This document shows positions 8,656-17,836 of a stretch of DNA of 64,000 bases, piece by piece. The stretch's first letter is position 1, and every line of letters starts with the position of its first letter. Source of the stretch: an uncultured Clostridia bacterium (GTDB taxonomy: Bacteria > Bacillota > Clostridia > TANB77 > CAG-508); assembly GCA_947649935.1 (NCBI GenBank), contig CANSTR010000004.1, positions 1 through 64,000 of the forward strand, in the 5' to 3' direction. The notes beneath the pieces were generated by a model, which saw nothing but the letters and a program-made list of their open reading frames with translations, had not been told where the DNA came from and ran no database searches. Position numbers and translations under genes: made by a program.

Positions 8656-9594
8656 ATGAACAAAGAGATAAAAATAGCGACTCGTCAGAGTTTTGGTGAG
8701 GCTTTGGTGGAATTAGGAAAAAAGAATGAAAAGGTGGTTGTTTTGGATGCCGATTTGTCGACTGCCACAAAAACCAATCTTTTTGCAAAAGAATTTCCAA
8801 AACGTTTTTTTGATATGGGAATTGCAGAGCAAGATATGATGTCGACTGCAGCTGGTCTTGCAACTTGTGGAAAAATCCCATTTGCTGCAACATTTGCGAT
8901 GTTTGCAACTGGCAGAAGTTATGACCAAATTCGAAATAGCATTTGCTATCCGAATTTGAATGTCAAAATTGCGGGAACGCACGCTGGAATTACGGTTGGA
9001 GAAGACGGTGCAACTCACCAAATGTTGGAAGATATTGGCTTGGTGCGTGGTTTGCCGAATATGAAAGTGATGTGTCCGTCAGACGATTTGCAGACGAAGT
9101 GGGCGATTGAAGAAGCTTCGAAAATCGATGGACCAGTGTATGTCAGATTATGCCGTTTGGCGACACCAGTCATTTATGAGGAGAAGGACTTTGAATTTGG
9201 CAAAGCAGTTGTGCACGGAAATGGCACAGATGCTACGATTTTTGCGACTGGAATTATGGTTTCTAAGGCATTAGAGGCAAAAGAAGCGTTGGAGCAGGAA
9301 GGTAAGCAAGTTAGAGTGGTGGATATTCATACGATTAAGCCAATTGATAGGAAAACGATTATAAAATGTGCAAAAGAGACGAAACAGCTGATTTCTATCG
9401 AAGACCATAGCGTGATTGGTGGTTTGGGAACAGCGATTGCGGAAGTTTTGACAGAGGAGTATCCAGTGAAATTAACGCGTTTGGGCATGCAAGATTGTTT
9501 TGGAAGGTCAGGAAAAGCTGAAGAGTTGTTGGATTATTTTGAATTAAATGCAGAAAAAATTAAAAATTGCGTAAAAGATATGGACAAATCATAA
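8656..9594 (+). CDS. Transketolase, C-terminal subunit
   Basis: A 312-residue subunit with the pyrimidine-binding domain (AEQDMMSTAAGLA about residue 55; FATGRSYDQIR; GTHAGITVGEDGATHQ about 110-125) and the C-terminal domain involved in subunit contacts (IEDHSVIGGLGTAIAE). It completes the enzyme encoded with the preceding gene. ATG 8656 follows AAAAGGAGAAA. The length matches other split C-terminal subunits. No frame problems. Confidence 0.94.
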   Translation: MNKEIKIATRQSFGEALVELGKKNEKVVVLDADLSTATKTNLFAKEFPKRFFDMGIAEQDMMSTAAGLATCGKIPFAATFAMFATGRSYDQIRNSICYPNLNVKIAGTHAGITVGEDGATHQMLEDIGLVRGLPNMKVMCPSDDLQTKWAIEEASKIDGPVYVRLCRLATPVIYEEKDFEFGKAVVHGNGTDATIFATGIMVSKALEAKEALEQEGKQVRVVDIHTIKPIDRKTIIKCAKETKQLISIEDHSVIGGLGTAIAEVLTEEYPVKLTRLGMQDCFGRSGKAEELLDYFELNAEKIKNCVKDMDKS

Positions 9595-9616
9595 AATTTG
9601 TGATAAAAATAATAAG

Positions 9617-9642
9617 GTAGGGGTCGATGCCCACATCGACCC
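9617..9642 (+). repeat. GTAGGGG palindrome, GTCGATG type
   Basis: GTAGGGGTCGATG then CCCACATCGACCC; the GGGTCGATG/CATCGACCC stem lies 22 nt after the transketolase stop. Confidence 0.85.
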
Positions 9643-9716
9643 AATTTTTCACGATATGCACATTATCATAAAATTTAGATGACAATTTTGTGATAATTGT
9701 GTGAATTTTTAATTAT

Positions 9717-9791
9717 TGGGGTGTCGCCAAGCGGTAAGGCATCGGACTCTGACTCCGACATGCGTAAGTTCGAATCTTACCACCCCAGCCA
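9717..9791 (+). tRNA. tRNA-Gln (anticodon CTG)
   Basis: Cloverleaf: acceptor TGGGGTG (9717-9723) pairs with CACCCCA, anticodon stem TCGGA/TCCGA with loop CTCTGAC gives anticodon CTG, T-arm with GTTCGAATC, and an encoded CCA at 9789-9791. It reads CAG. A second tRNA-Gln (TTG) is at 52518. Confidence 0.95.
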
Positions 9792-10024
9792 TTGATGAAT
9801 CTGTTCGGACTTTTATGAACAGATAAAAAGTAGAAATCAATCTAAAGATAATTAAGAAAAGAGTAAAATTTGAGAGGAGAGTTTAAAACAAAGACTTGAA
9901 TTTATATGTGTCAAAAATAGATGTCGGTGTTGATTTGCTAGTAGATTGAGTTTTGTGAAAAATATAATTAATTTTTGCATAAAATAAATTTTGAATCATA
10001 TTTTTAATTATGGGAATGAAAGAA

Positions 10025-10553
10025 ATGGAAAATAAAATATATGTTTTTGTATCTGAAAACAATATAGGGACTTTAAAATTTCCCCAATATAATATAGAAA
10101 CAAATGCATATATAGGAATAAATGGAATAACAAGTGAAAAAAAAAGAAGGAGATGGAAAAACGCCTTTAGGAGAATTTGACTTAGGTATAGCTTTAGGTA
10201 TACATCCAATAGACAAATTAAAAAAAACTAAAAATTATAAGCAGATTACTGAAAATATGTATTGGATTGATGACTTAAAGTCAAAATTTTATAATAAATT
10301 AGTTGATACTTTAAGCATTGAAAAAGATTGGAACTCTGCAGAACATTTAATAGATTATCCAATAGAATATGAATATTTAATAGAAATAAAAGCAAATCCT
10401 AAAAATATTTCAGGGAATGGAAGTGCAATATTTTTACATTGCTCCAATAATAAATCAACTGCAGGTTGTGTAGCAGTTGACAAAAAAATAATGAAAAAAA
10501 TAATAGAAAGTATAGATGAAGAAACTAAGATAGCAATATTAAAAAATGATTGA
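10025..10553 (+). pseudogene. L,D-transpeptidase (YkuD-like) family gene split by an A-run indel
   Basis: The first part (MENKIYVFVSENNIG..., from ATG 10025, possibly 10010) runs into AAAAAAAAA at 10137-10145 and changes frame. With one A removed the protein continues as TSEKKEGDGKTPLGEF and reaches the catalytic FLHCSNN ... TAGCVAV motif with its cysteine, then stops at 10553. The restored length is about 175 residues. YkuD enzymes make 3-3 peptidoglycan cross-links, but here no signal peptide is seen. Unlike the CGG sites elsewhere, this is an ordinary homopolymer indel next to another decayed gene, so I call it a pseudogene. The second part could be re-initiated at GTG 10134. Confidence 0.7.
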
Positions 10554-10591
10554 GTATAATGATAATTATGTTATATGGAGCCAAAATCATT

Positions 10592-10993
10592 TCACAAAAT
10601 GTCATAAAAATTCTTAAAACTATATCCCATGGATTTTAAATAATCAATGGAATCTTTTAAAACTGTAGAAGAATCGCTTACGTCCTTTGTATCATGCATA
10701 AGGACAACAAGCGTATTCTTGTCTTTTGCGGTTTTTTTCAAATTATTTAGCAATTGTGATTGATTGTACTTTTTCATGGAGTCGTGATTCAAACAATTCC
10801 AGTCAATATAAGTATAGTTCATATTTTCAAGCAGCTTTACAGCTTGTTTCTTTTTGGATTTATAATTGAGAGAAATAAATCCATTGGGAAAGCGGAAAAC
10901 GTGGGAACAGTAATTTTCGATGCCAATGGCGTTTCCAATGGCGAAATCTGTTTTTTTAACTTCGTTTACAAAACTTTCTTCATTTTTATATGT
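10592..10993 (-). pseudogene. C-terminal remnant of a polysaccharide deacetylase
   Basis: Reading from about 10993 down to the stop at 10592 gives AIGNAIGIENYCSHVFRFPN, then NYTYIDWNCLNHDS, then LVVLMHDTKDVSDSSTVLK, the C-terminal half of a PdaA-type peptidoglycan deacetylase. The N-terminal half with the metal-binding Asp/His residues is missing: an in-frame TAA at 10994-10996 and the promoter of the next gene lie where it should be. An internal ATG allows a 76-residue ORF, but it cannot be a whole enzyme. The gene runs convergent to the neighbouring decayed gene. Confidence 0.75.
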
Positions 10994-11081
10994 TTAGAGA
11001 AATGAAATAATTATTGATAGTAATCGGTTTTGATGTTTTTTATTTCTTAATATTACATTTTTGTAACATTTCAAAAAATGA

Positions 11082-11111
11082 TTGACAAAATAAACCCTCC
11101 AATGATAAAAT
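11082..11111 (+). promoter_or_regulatory. Promoter of prepilin-like gene 1
   Basis: TTGACA 11082-11087 and TAAAAT 11106-11111 (18-nt spacer), with TATAAT just downstream as an alternative. TTGTAACATT stands about 20 nt upstream; the same box stands upstream of the second prepilin gene. Confidence 0.6.
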
Positions 11112-11150
11112 ATAATTATATTATAGTTGACAATAATGGAGGAAAGAAGA

Positions 11151-12437
11151 ATGAAAAATTTAAAAAACGTAGAAGAAAATGCTCACATTTGCCCAAAACA
11201 AACCGGAATCACACTACTGGCATTAGTGGTAACAATCGTCATATTATTGATTTTGGCAGGTGTAAGTCTGAATTTTGTGGCGGGAAACAATGGAATTTTG
11301 CAAAGAGCCACAACAGCTGTGAAAACAACGAATGAAAAAGCAGTTGAAGAAAAGTTGCAAATGGCGATGATAGAATTGCAGATGGACTATTATGCGGATG
11401 GTATGCAAGAATCCACATTTGGTGATTATTTGAAAACACACGATGTGTATAATTTGCCATCAGGTGAGATGTTTAGCTTTGAAGTGAATGAGGATAACAC
11501 AGTGAGAATCGAATATTATAGTAAAGAAGAAAACGACACGCCAGATATGGAATTCTCGTTTGATTTGATGACAAATGAAATTGCACTTGAGGCGAGCGGT
11601 GGAGAAATTGAGCCTGGTAGAACGAAGTCAATGGTAACGTATGACGCTAATGGTGGAACAGGAACGGTTCCAGCAAGTCAAAAAGTATTGCAAGGAACAA
11701 ATGTTAAAGTAGATACGACAACGACTTTGACGAAGTATGGTTATAACTTTTTGGGATGGGCATTGAGTAATACGGCAACAACAGCAATTACCAATTTTGA
11801 AATGCCAGCAAATAATGTGACTTTGTATGCTGTGTGGGAAGAATGGCCTTTGGCAACTTCTGTAATTTCTGGGACAAATTATGGAGATTCAGTGAATTAT
11901 AGTGTCAATGGTGAAACAGACTGGAAAGTCTTTTCAAAAGACGGAGATTATATTTATTTGATAACAGAAAATCATGCAATCGGTTCAACATTGAGTTTAG
12001 GAACAGGAATTTATGTTGATGAAAATAATCATGTAGGGGTATCTGATGGCTCTCCAAATACTTTGGTTAGTTGGATGACGAATTCAAGTTATTGGAGCAA
12101 TTTTGTAAATACAAACTATGCAAATCAAGCGACAGGAGGACCAACACTAGGACAATTGACAATTAGTGCAAATGGCAAATTAGGAACAAATTATGATTCT
12201 ACGTCAATTCATGGTAAGTTTTTAGATGGCCTACTTTATGGTACTGGAAATTTCTGGATGGCTTCATTTTATGTAGATACAGATACTGTTGGTGTTGTGT
12301 GGTATCAAATTGGCGGTGGTCAAGTGGATGGTACTTCGGTTAGCAAAAATAATAGTTGTGGAGTACGTCCATTGGTTCAATTAAAATCTAGTGTTAAGGC
12401 AAAGTGGAATGGAACAGCATGGGATTTGAACAATTAA
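11151..12437 (+). CDS. Prepilin-like surface protein with an InlB-type repeat
   Basis: A 428-residue protein. A short leader ending PKQTG is followed by ITLLALVVTIVILLILAGVS, the type IV prepilin-like helix common in Clostridia (no Glu at position 5). A helical stalk follows. Then comes one Listeria-Bacteroides (Flg_new/InlB) repeat, VTYDANGGTGTVPAS ... YGYNFLGWALS ... NNVTLYAVWEE (about residues 165-230), and a C-terminal domain ending CGVRPLVQLKSS. The protein is probably cleaved by a prepilin peptidase and displayed at the surface. ATG 11151 follows GGAGGAAAGA; an upstream TTG at 11127 is not preferred. Confidence 0.8.
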   Translation: MKNLKNVEENAHICPKQTGITLLALVVTIVILLILAGVSLNFVAGNNGILQRATTAVKTTNEKAVEEKLQMAMIELQMDYYADGMQESTFGDYLKTHDVYNLPSGEMFSFEVNEDNTVRIEYYSKEENDTPDMEFSFDLMTNEIALEASGGEIEPGRTKSMVTYDANGGTGTVPASQKVLQGTNVKVDTTTTLTKYGYNFLGWALSNTATTAITNFEMPANNVTLYAVWEEWPLATSVISGTNYGDSVNYSVNGETDWKVFSKDGDYIYLITENHAIGSTLSLGTGIYVDENNHVGVSDGSPNTLVSWMTNSSYWSNFVNTNYANQATGGPTLGQLTISANGKLGTNYDSTSIHGKFLDGLLYGTGNFWMASFYVDTDTVGVVWYQIGGGQVDGTSVSKNNSCGVRPLVQLKSSVKAKWNGTAWDLNN

Positions 12438-12441
12438 AATT

Positions 12442-12465
12442 GTAGGGGCACGGGGAACCGTGTCC
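12442..12465 (+). repeat. GTAGGGG palindrome, GCACGG type
   Basis: GTAGGGGCACGG ... CCGTGTCC four nt after the prepilin-1 stop; the stem has one G-T wobble. Confidence 0.8.
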
Positions 12466-12541
12466 TTATTATACCTTATTTTGGCTATTGACAGGCAGAT
12501 ATTTTTGCAATAAAATAAAGAAAATAATGGTAGGAGTGGTT

Positions 12542-13003
12542 ATGATAAAAGTATTGTTTGTGTGTTTGGGCAATATTTGTCGTTCGCCGATGGCGGAATT
12601 TGTGATGAAGGATTTGGTAAAAAAGCAAGGGCTAGAACAGGAATTTTATATTGAATCTGCAGCGACGAGTTCGGAGGAAATTGGCAATGGCATGCATCAG
12701 GGAACGATTGCCAAATTGGAACAAATGCAAATTCCTTATGGAAATAAAACGGCGCGACAAATTGCCAAAGCGGATTATGAAAAATTTGACTATATTTTGG
12801 GGATGGAAAATAGAAATGTGCAAAATATTGTGAGAATAATTGGGCAGGATAGAGAAGCAAAAGTTTGCAGATTGCTGGATTTTTCGAAACATCCACGCGA
12901 TATTGCTGACCCTTGGTATACGGAAAATTTCGATGTGACGTATACGGATATTTTGGAGGGATGTCAGGCTTTTTTGGAATTTGTGAAAAAGGAGATGAAG
13001 TAG
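12542..13003 (+). CDS. Low-molecular-weight protein phosphatase (tyrosine/arginine phosphatase family)
   Basis: A 153-residue cytosolic phosphatase. The P-loop C-x5-R motif is at the N-terminus (FVCLGNICRSPMAEF) and the general-acid Asp in DPWY near residue 122. In Firmicutes this family includes YwlE-type arginine phosphatases and tyrosine phosphatases; substrate choice cannot be told from sequence alone, but C-L-G-N-I-C-R is typical of tyrosine-type members. ATG 12542 follows TAGGAG at 12531-12536. It is directly followed, with no gap, by the TTG start of the next gene. Confidence 0.9.
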   Translation: MIKVLFVCLGNICRSPMAEFVMKDLVKKQGLEQEFYIESAATSSEEIGNGMHQGTIAKLEQMQIPYGNKTARQIAKADYEKFDYILGMENRNVQNIVRIIGQDREAKVCRLLDFSKHPRDIADPWYTENFDVTYTDILEGCQAFLEFVKKEMK

Positions 13004-13510
13004 TTGACTGAGGGAAAAATTGCAGAGGATTTGTTCTATTTGAGTGAGAATAACGTGTATCAAATGTTGGGGCATTTTGAGGCAAATCAAATGGTGGACC
13101 AATCGCTTGTATATTGCTTTGCGAAGGCTTTTTATGGATATGTGGCGAAATTGTATATAGAAGCGCGAAAGTTGAAATGGGATTTTGATGCGATTTATAG
13201 CGCCTATAAAGAAAATTTGAAACAATATTATTTGGCAAATAATCCTCAGATGGAAGAGGTGCTTTTGGACCAAGTTTTGAATTTTTTTGACAATTCATTT
13301 GGTTTGATTGAAACCGTTGAGTTATCTGATATTGACGATTCTTATGAATTTAGACATTATGTAATCAACGTTTTTGAATTGTTGCGTATGATGTTGGAGA
13401 AAAATTCAAAAGCGAATATTAGGGTAGATTTGTTTGATAAGGATATTCGAAATATCATTGAAGAAACGGAGAAAATTTGGGATTATTTGAGAAGTCAAAA
13501 AGTGGAATGA
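13004..13510 (+). CDS. Uncharacterised all-helical protein
   Basis: A 168-residue soluble, acidic, helix-rich protein (NVYQMLGHFEANQMVDQSL; many Tyr and Phe) that I do not recognise. It starts at TTG 13004 immediately after the phosphatase stop; the ribosome site GGAG lies at the end of the phosphatase gene, so translational coupling is likely. No membrane segments, metal motifs or repeats. It might work with the phosphatase, but that is inference from adjacency only. Confidence 0.55.
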   Translation: MTEGKIAEDLFYLSENNVYQMLGHFEANQMVDQSLVYCFAKAFYGYVAKLYIEARKLKWDFDAIYSAYKENLKQYYLANNPQMEEVLLDQVLNFFDNSFGLIETVELSDIDDSYEFRHYVINVFELLRMMLEKNSKANIRVDLFDKDIRNIIEETEKIWDYLRSQKVE

Positions 13511-13528
13511 AAAATTTTGTTGAAAGGC

Positions 13529-13557
13529 TTGCAAAATTTTTGATTAACAGGTATAAT
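13529..13557 (+). promoter_or_regulatory. Promoter of hpf
   Basis: TTGCAA 13529-13534 and TATAAT 13552-13557 with a 17-nt spacer, about 35 nt before the hpf start. Confidence 0.7.
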
Positions 13558-13591
13558 AAAATTGAAAATGCAAAGAAAGGATGAGAAAATT

Positions 13592-14131
13592 ATGAAAATA
13601 ACAATTGTTGGAAAAGATTTAAAGGCAACAGATGCAATTAAGGAATATGTGGAGAAGAAGTTAGTTAGAATAGAGAAATATTTTGAAGAGGATGCTAATG
13701 ATGTGGAAGCAAATGTGACAATTAAAAATGAAAAAGATACACAAATTGCTGAGATGTACTTGTATACAAGAGGCACTTCCTACAAAGCTGTGACAGAATC
13801 AAAAGATTTGTATGCTTCGATTGACAAAGATATCGATATTTTGGAAGGTCAAATGAGAAAAAGCAAAGCGAGAAAAGAGAAAATGCAACGTGATTCTTCG
13901 CTAAAGCAAATGACGATTTCTGGTGATGAAGAAAAGGCGATTGAAAATGAAGTTGTCAAAAATGCATATTATGATGTGCGTCCAATTTCAGTGGAAGATG
14001 CAAAAATTAAGCTTTCTGAAAAAGCAAATAGCATTTTTTATACCTTTATTAATGTGGATACAGGAAAAGTGAATGTTATTTTTAAATTAAAGGATTCGAA
14101 AAATTTTGGTTTGATTGAGCCAGATAGGTAA
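13592..14131 (+). CDS. hpf: Ribosome hibernation promoting factor, long form
   Basis: A 179-residue long-form HPF. The N-terminal S30AE domain (IVGKDLKATDAIKEYVEKKL ... LYASIDKDIDILEGQ) binds the decoding channel, and the C-terminal dimerisation domain (YDVRPISVEDAKIKLSEKAN ... DTGKVNVIFKLKDSKNFGLI) joins two ribosomes into 100S particles in stationary phase. The start ATG 13592 follows AAAGGATGAG; an upstream ATG at 13562 would add ten residues and is less likely. It has its own promoter and is followed by a SASP gene. Confidence 0.95.
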   Translation: MKITIVGKDLKATDAIKEYVEKKLVRIEKYFEEDANDVEANVTIKNEKDTQIAEMYLYTRGTSYKAVTESKDLYASIDKDIDILEGQMRKSKARKEKMQRDSSLKQMTISGDEEKAIENEVVKNAYYDVRPISVEDAKIKLSEKANSIFYTFINVDTGKVNVIFKLKDSKNFGLIEPDR

Positions 14132-14232
14132 TTTCTAAAAATTACCAGTTTATTTTTCCTCAAATGACACATTATATATATTGAAAATACAGTATATGTT
14201 TTTTCAATATATAGATAAGCGAGGTGAATAAG

Positions 14233-14433
14233 ATGGCAAGAAATAGTCAAAAAGCTGTTCCAGAAGCAATGGATTCATTAGATAGATTCAAATATGAAGT
14301 AGCTTCAGAAGTTGGTGTTAACTTGAAAAATGGTTACAACGGAAATATTTCTGCAAAAGACGCTGGAAAAATCGGTGGACAAATGGTTAAGAAAATGATC
14401 GAGCAAGCTGAAAACCAAATGATGAACAAATAG
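14233..14433 (+). CDS. Small acid-soluble spore protein, alpha/beta type
   Basis: A 66-residue SASP: ALDRFKYEVASEVGV-like core (here SLDRFKYEVASEVG), then GYNGNISAKDAGKIGGQMVKKMIE, the family's two conserved DNA-binding regions. It coats spore DNA and protects it from UV and heat; the EVASEVG segment corresponds to the site cut by the germination protease GPR. ATG 14233 follows GCGAGGTG. It would be made in the forespore, but I could not assign a sigma-G promoter with confidence. A strong terminator follows. It is direct evidence that this organism sporulates. Confidence 0.95.
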   Translation: MARNSQKAVPEAMDSLDRFKYEVASEVGVNLKNGYNGNISAKDAGKIGGQMVKKMIEQAENQMMNK

Positions 14434-14464
14434 TTGCAGATTTTACTGAAGGTTTATAATAAAG

Positions 14465-14506
14465 CGGGTTTAAAAATGAGATTTATCTTATTTTTAGACC
14501 CGTTTT
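14465..14506 (+). terminator. Terminator after the SASP gene
   Basis: CGGGTTTAAAAATGAG pairs with CTTATTTTTAGACCCG across a six-base loop and is followed by TTTT. Confidence 0.85.
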
Positions 14507-14606
14507 GTTGATCCTAGAAAATTAATGATTCTGACAATTTAGCCAAACAACCTCAATATTACAAAATTGTAACAATATTAAATTTGTGTAACATTAATAA
14601 AAGTCA

Positions 14607-14635
14607 TTGACAAGTGTTGTTATGAATGCTAAAAT
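14607..14635 (+). promoter_or_regulatory. Promoter of prepilin-like gene 2
   Basis: TTGACA 14607-14612 and TAAAAT 14630-14635, 17-nt spacer, preceded by GTGTAACATT as in the first prepilin gene. Confidence 0.65.
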
Positions 14636-14684
14636 AATTATGTCAAATATAATATATCAGTTAACTAAATATAGGGAGGTAAAA

Positions 14685-17622
14685 ATGGAGAAGAAAAACA
14701 TAGGGGCAAATGCTAACATTTGCCCGAAACAAAACCGGAATCACGCTAGTAGCTTTAGTTGTAACCATTATCGTGTTACTGATTCTAGCAGGAGTTAGCC
14801 TAAATTTAATTGGCGGAAGTAACGGCATCTTAAGCAGAGCGCAAAAAGCAGCAAACACGATGGAAATTGCAAAACTAAGAGAATCCAAAGAATTATCAGA
14901 TACAGCAATTTTAATTGATATGTACGCAGCAGGCGAAAATCACAAAACGTTGTATGACTACATAAAAGACAAATGCGAAGAAAATGGTGCATCAGGCGGT
15001 GACAAAATCTTGGAAACGGAAAACGGAAGCTATTGGCTAGACGACGATGGCAACTTGCATTATAAAGACAAAGAAACAGATAGCGATGCAAAAGTTGTCC
15101 AAGATTCGAAAGGGAATTTAGTTATCAAAGAAATTACGGACAATAAAGGAAATGTGCAAGACATGACGACTTCAGAGAATTTGACAAGCGAAATTGAAGC
15201 AGCCATCCAAGATTTAGTCAAAGAATATCAAAAAGAATATGGCACGAAAGACCAAGAAAAAACATTTGCGGAATTCATCCAAGAAAAATGTGAAGAAAGT
15301 GGCAAAGATTATATCGAAACAGCCAATGGCGGAAAATTGTTTCCAGGAGAAGATGGCAAATTAATTTACAATGATACATCTGGAAACAGCACAGAAATCA
15401 TTGTTACAGGGGACGGCAAAGTTATTGTCAAAGAAATGACGACACCAGATGGAGAAACCAAAGATATGACCACAGAAAGTTCAATCAAAACAGAAGTCGA
15501 CCAAGCAATATCTGATTTGAGAAAAGAATGGCAAGAAAGCGGAAGTGACAAAACATTTGAAGAATGGCTAGAAGAAAAATGTGAGCAAAACGGTGGTTCA
15601 ATCCCAACTTCAACAGGCGGAATCATTGCTTCAAACGGCGATGGAACCTTCACATACGAAGATGGAACAACCCCACCAAACGTTGTTGATTTTGCAATCG
15701 ACAACGGCGGAAAAACGCAGATAAAAGACATCGAAATCAATAAGCCAGAAACAGGTGGAAACACAGGAGGAACAACGACATTGCCAGTCAAGGATTTGAC
15801 AGAAGCAGATATCACATTTCAGAAAAAAATCGCAGGAACAGACGATTGGAACGCCGATTGGACGAATCAAAATGTAGTCGTCATAGCAGTTGCAAACACA
15901 GATTTAACAGGCTACACCTTGCAAACTAGCAAAAATAACGTCACCTGGAAAAACGCTGACAGCCAAACATTCACAGCAAACGGCACTTTTTGCGTCAGAG
16001 CCTTCAACGGCAAACGCTTTGGAAAAGCAATTCAAACAGATGTCACGAATATTGACAAAGAAGCGCCAGAAATTAGCGTAGAAACGACAACGAACAGCTA
16101 CAAAATAATGGCTACAGACGAGATTTCAAAAATCGCAGGCTACAAAATCATAGAAACAGCAGGCGAGCCAGAAAATTTTGATCCAGTTGATTTGCAAGAA
16201 AAATTCACAACAACAGGCGAAGGAACGCCAGGTCAAACATTCTATGCTTGGGTAAAAGATAAAGCAGGAAATGTAACTTCAAAAGAATTCACGCTAAAAG
16301 AAATTCCAGCCGTTTCAAACAATGATTTCAATTACACCTATGAGCCAGCAGGCTGGACAAACCAAGACGTTTTAGTAACAGCAGAATTAAAAAACAGTGC
16401 AAATTTTGCAGGATTCATAGTGCAAACCAGCAAAGATGGCGCAAATTGGGAATCTGATAATGTGCAGAATTTTGGGGCAAACGGCAAAATGTTTGTGAGA
16501 TTAGTGGATAATAAGGAAAATCCAGGACGTACAACAGCAGAAGCAACTGTTGACAAAATCGACAAAGTTGAACCAAGCATTGATACTGTTTCAGCAACAA
16601 CGAAAAGCTACCAATTTGAAGCAAGCGACGAAGGTTCAGGTTTAGCAGGCTATCAAATTACGGAAGATGAAGAAGAACCAGAAACCTTCAAAACCATTGA
16701 AAATGCTGCCAAAACCTTCACATCACCAATCATGGAAAATCAGAAAAATAATCGTTCATATTACATTTGGTTAAAAGATGTGGCAGGAAATATTATTTAT
16801 AAAAAAGTAAATTTGCAAGCAGTTGATACGGCAACAAGTACCAATATTTCAGTAAAATCAACGGTTTGGAGTGGCACCAGTGCAACGGTCACGTTTGAGA
16901 CAACATCAAGTTATCAGATGCAAATTTGTACGAAGGCAAGCAAAAATGACGAAGATTGGGAAAATAAAAATGTTGTCACAGTCGAAAGTGGAACGCCAAT
17001 TTATGTGCGCCTTTGGGATGGAGTCAACGGCGGAAGTTATTATACACACAAGCCAGTGATTACGTACCAAGTGAAATATAATGCTAATGGCGGAACGGGA
17101 ACAATGGGCAATAGTACACATGAGTATGGCACGCCAAAGGCGTTGACAGCAAATGGATTTACGAAAACGTGCCATGCATTTGCAGGTTGGGCAACCAGTA
17201 GCAACGGAGCAAAGGTTTATAACAATAGTCAAAGTGTGTCAAATTTAACTACGACAAATAATGGAACAGTTAACTTATATGCTGTATGGAATGTTGCGCA
17301 CAACTATGTAGATAATATGGATTTGAAAGATTGCTCAAGTGCGGTGCAAGCGGCCTATAATTTGAAGATAAATAATATGACTTGGGCTTCTGGATATGGT
17401 GGTAACGTAATTGCGAGTCGTGATGTTTCTTTAACTTCTGGTGACTTAATATATGTGCCCAATGCTATGACGAACATATCTGGTGGAGGATCTTACAATA
17501 AGGGATACTATAAGGCGACTGGCGAGAAGTACGAAATTAATAATATAAGTTACCTCTATAAAATAGTATTTATAGGAGAGACTTATTTAGTGCGAGTTTG
17601 TTCGAATTGTGGAAATAATTAG
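14685..17622 (+). CDS. Large prepilin-like adhesin, read through a +1 shift at CGG
   Basis: ATG 14685 follows GGGAGG (14674-14679) and encodes MEKKNIGANANICPKQN, then in-frame CGG at 14736 and an early stop. Skipping the C gives N-GITLVALVVTIIVLLILAG, the expected prepilin helix, and a frame open to 17622 (about 978 residues). A second possible start, ATG 14710, avoids the shift but has only AGGGG three bases away. After the helix come two to three repeats of about 95 residues (each with an EEKCEE-type helix and a VKEMTTPDG-type hairpin), two Ig-like modules (NIDKEAPEISVETTTNSY and KIDKVEPSIDTVSATTKSY mark their ends), one InlB-type repeat (VKYNANGGTGTMG ... VNLYAVWN) and a C-terminal domain with CSNC. 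Probably a surface-displayed adhesin. Confidence 0.8.
14701..14725 (+). repeat. Palindromic repeat inside the prepilin leader coding region
   Basis: TAGGGGCAAATG CTAA CATTTGCCC has a perfect nine-pair stem and the head of the intergenic GTAGGGG family. It is translated as part of the leader peptide. The first prepilin gene has a decayed counterpart at about 11170-11195 (AAATGCTCACATTTGCCC). Confidence 0.75.
14736..14739 (+). other. Putative +1 frameshift site CGGA (prepilin 2)
   Basis: CAA AAC CGG A: frame 0 reads R-N-H and soon stops. Skipping the C gives AAC-GGA-ATC (N-G-I), which matches Q-T-G-I-T-L at the same place in the sister gene at 11151. Confidence 0.75.
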
Positions 17623-17648
17623 TATTAAGGATAGTTATTTAGTGAGAA

Positions 17649-17703
17649 AAGGAGCTGTAAAAAACTCTAACTTCTCAGAGAAGAACAAGCGAAATTTGGG
17701 GCT
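17649..17703 (+). repeat. Arm of an interspersed palindromic element
   Basis: AAGGAGCTGTAAAAAACTCT and the following bases up to GCGAAATTTGGGG match, as reverse complement, the right half of the element at 46404-46513. Confidence 0.6.
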
Positions 17704-17764
17704 CAACAACAGGAAACTATAATGCAGTTAGCAGATATCTTGTTTGTGCTTATAAATAAACTAT

Positions 17765-17836
17765 GTAGGGCAATTATCAATCGCCCGTTACAGGCAACAT
17801 TTATGTAAAAACGTAGGGACACGGGGCACCGTGTCC
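17765..17836 (+). repeat. Two GTAGGG palindromes
   Basis: 17765-17787 (GGGCAATT/AATCGCCC-like stem with one mismatch) and 17813-17836 (GGGACACGG/CCGTGTCC stem). Confidence 0.75.

Noticed and set aside
10134..10553. YkuD-gene frameshift as another case of the CGG type
   Set aside because: The break is in a run of nine A, with no CGG nearby, and the gene is next to another decayed gene; an ordinary indel explains it.
14607..14798. Separate small gene of 63 residues
   Set aside because: It is the 5' end of the prepilin gene in frame 0 before the CGG shift, ending at a chance stop.
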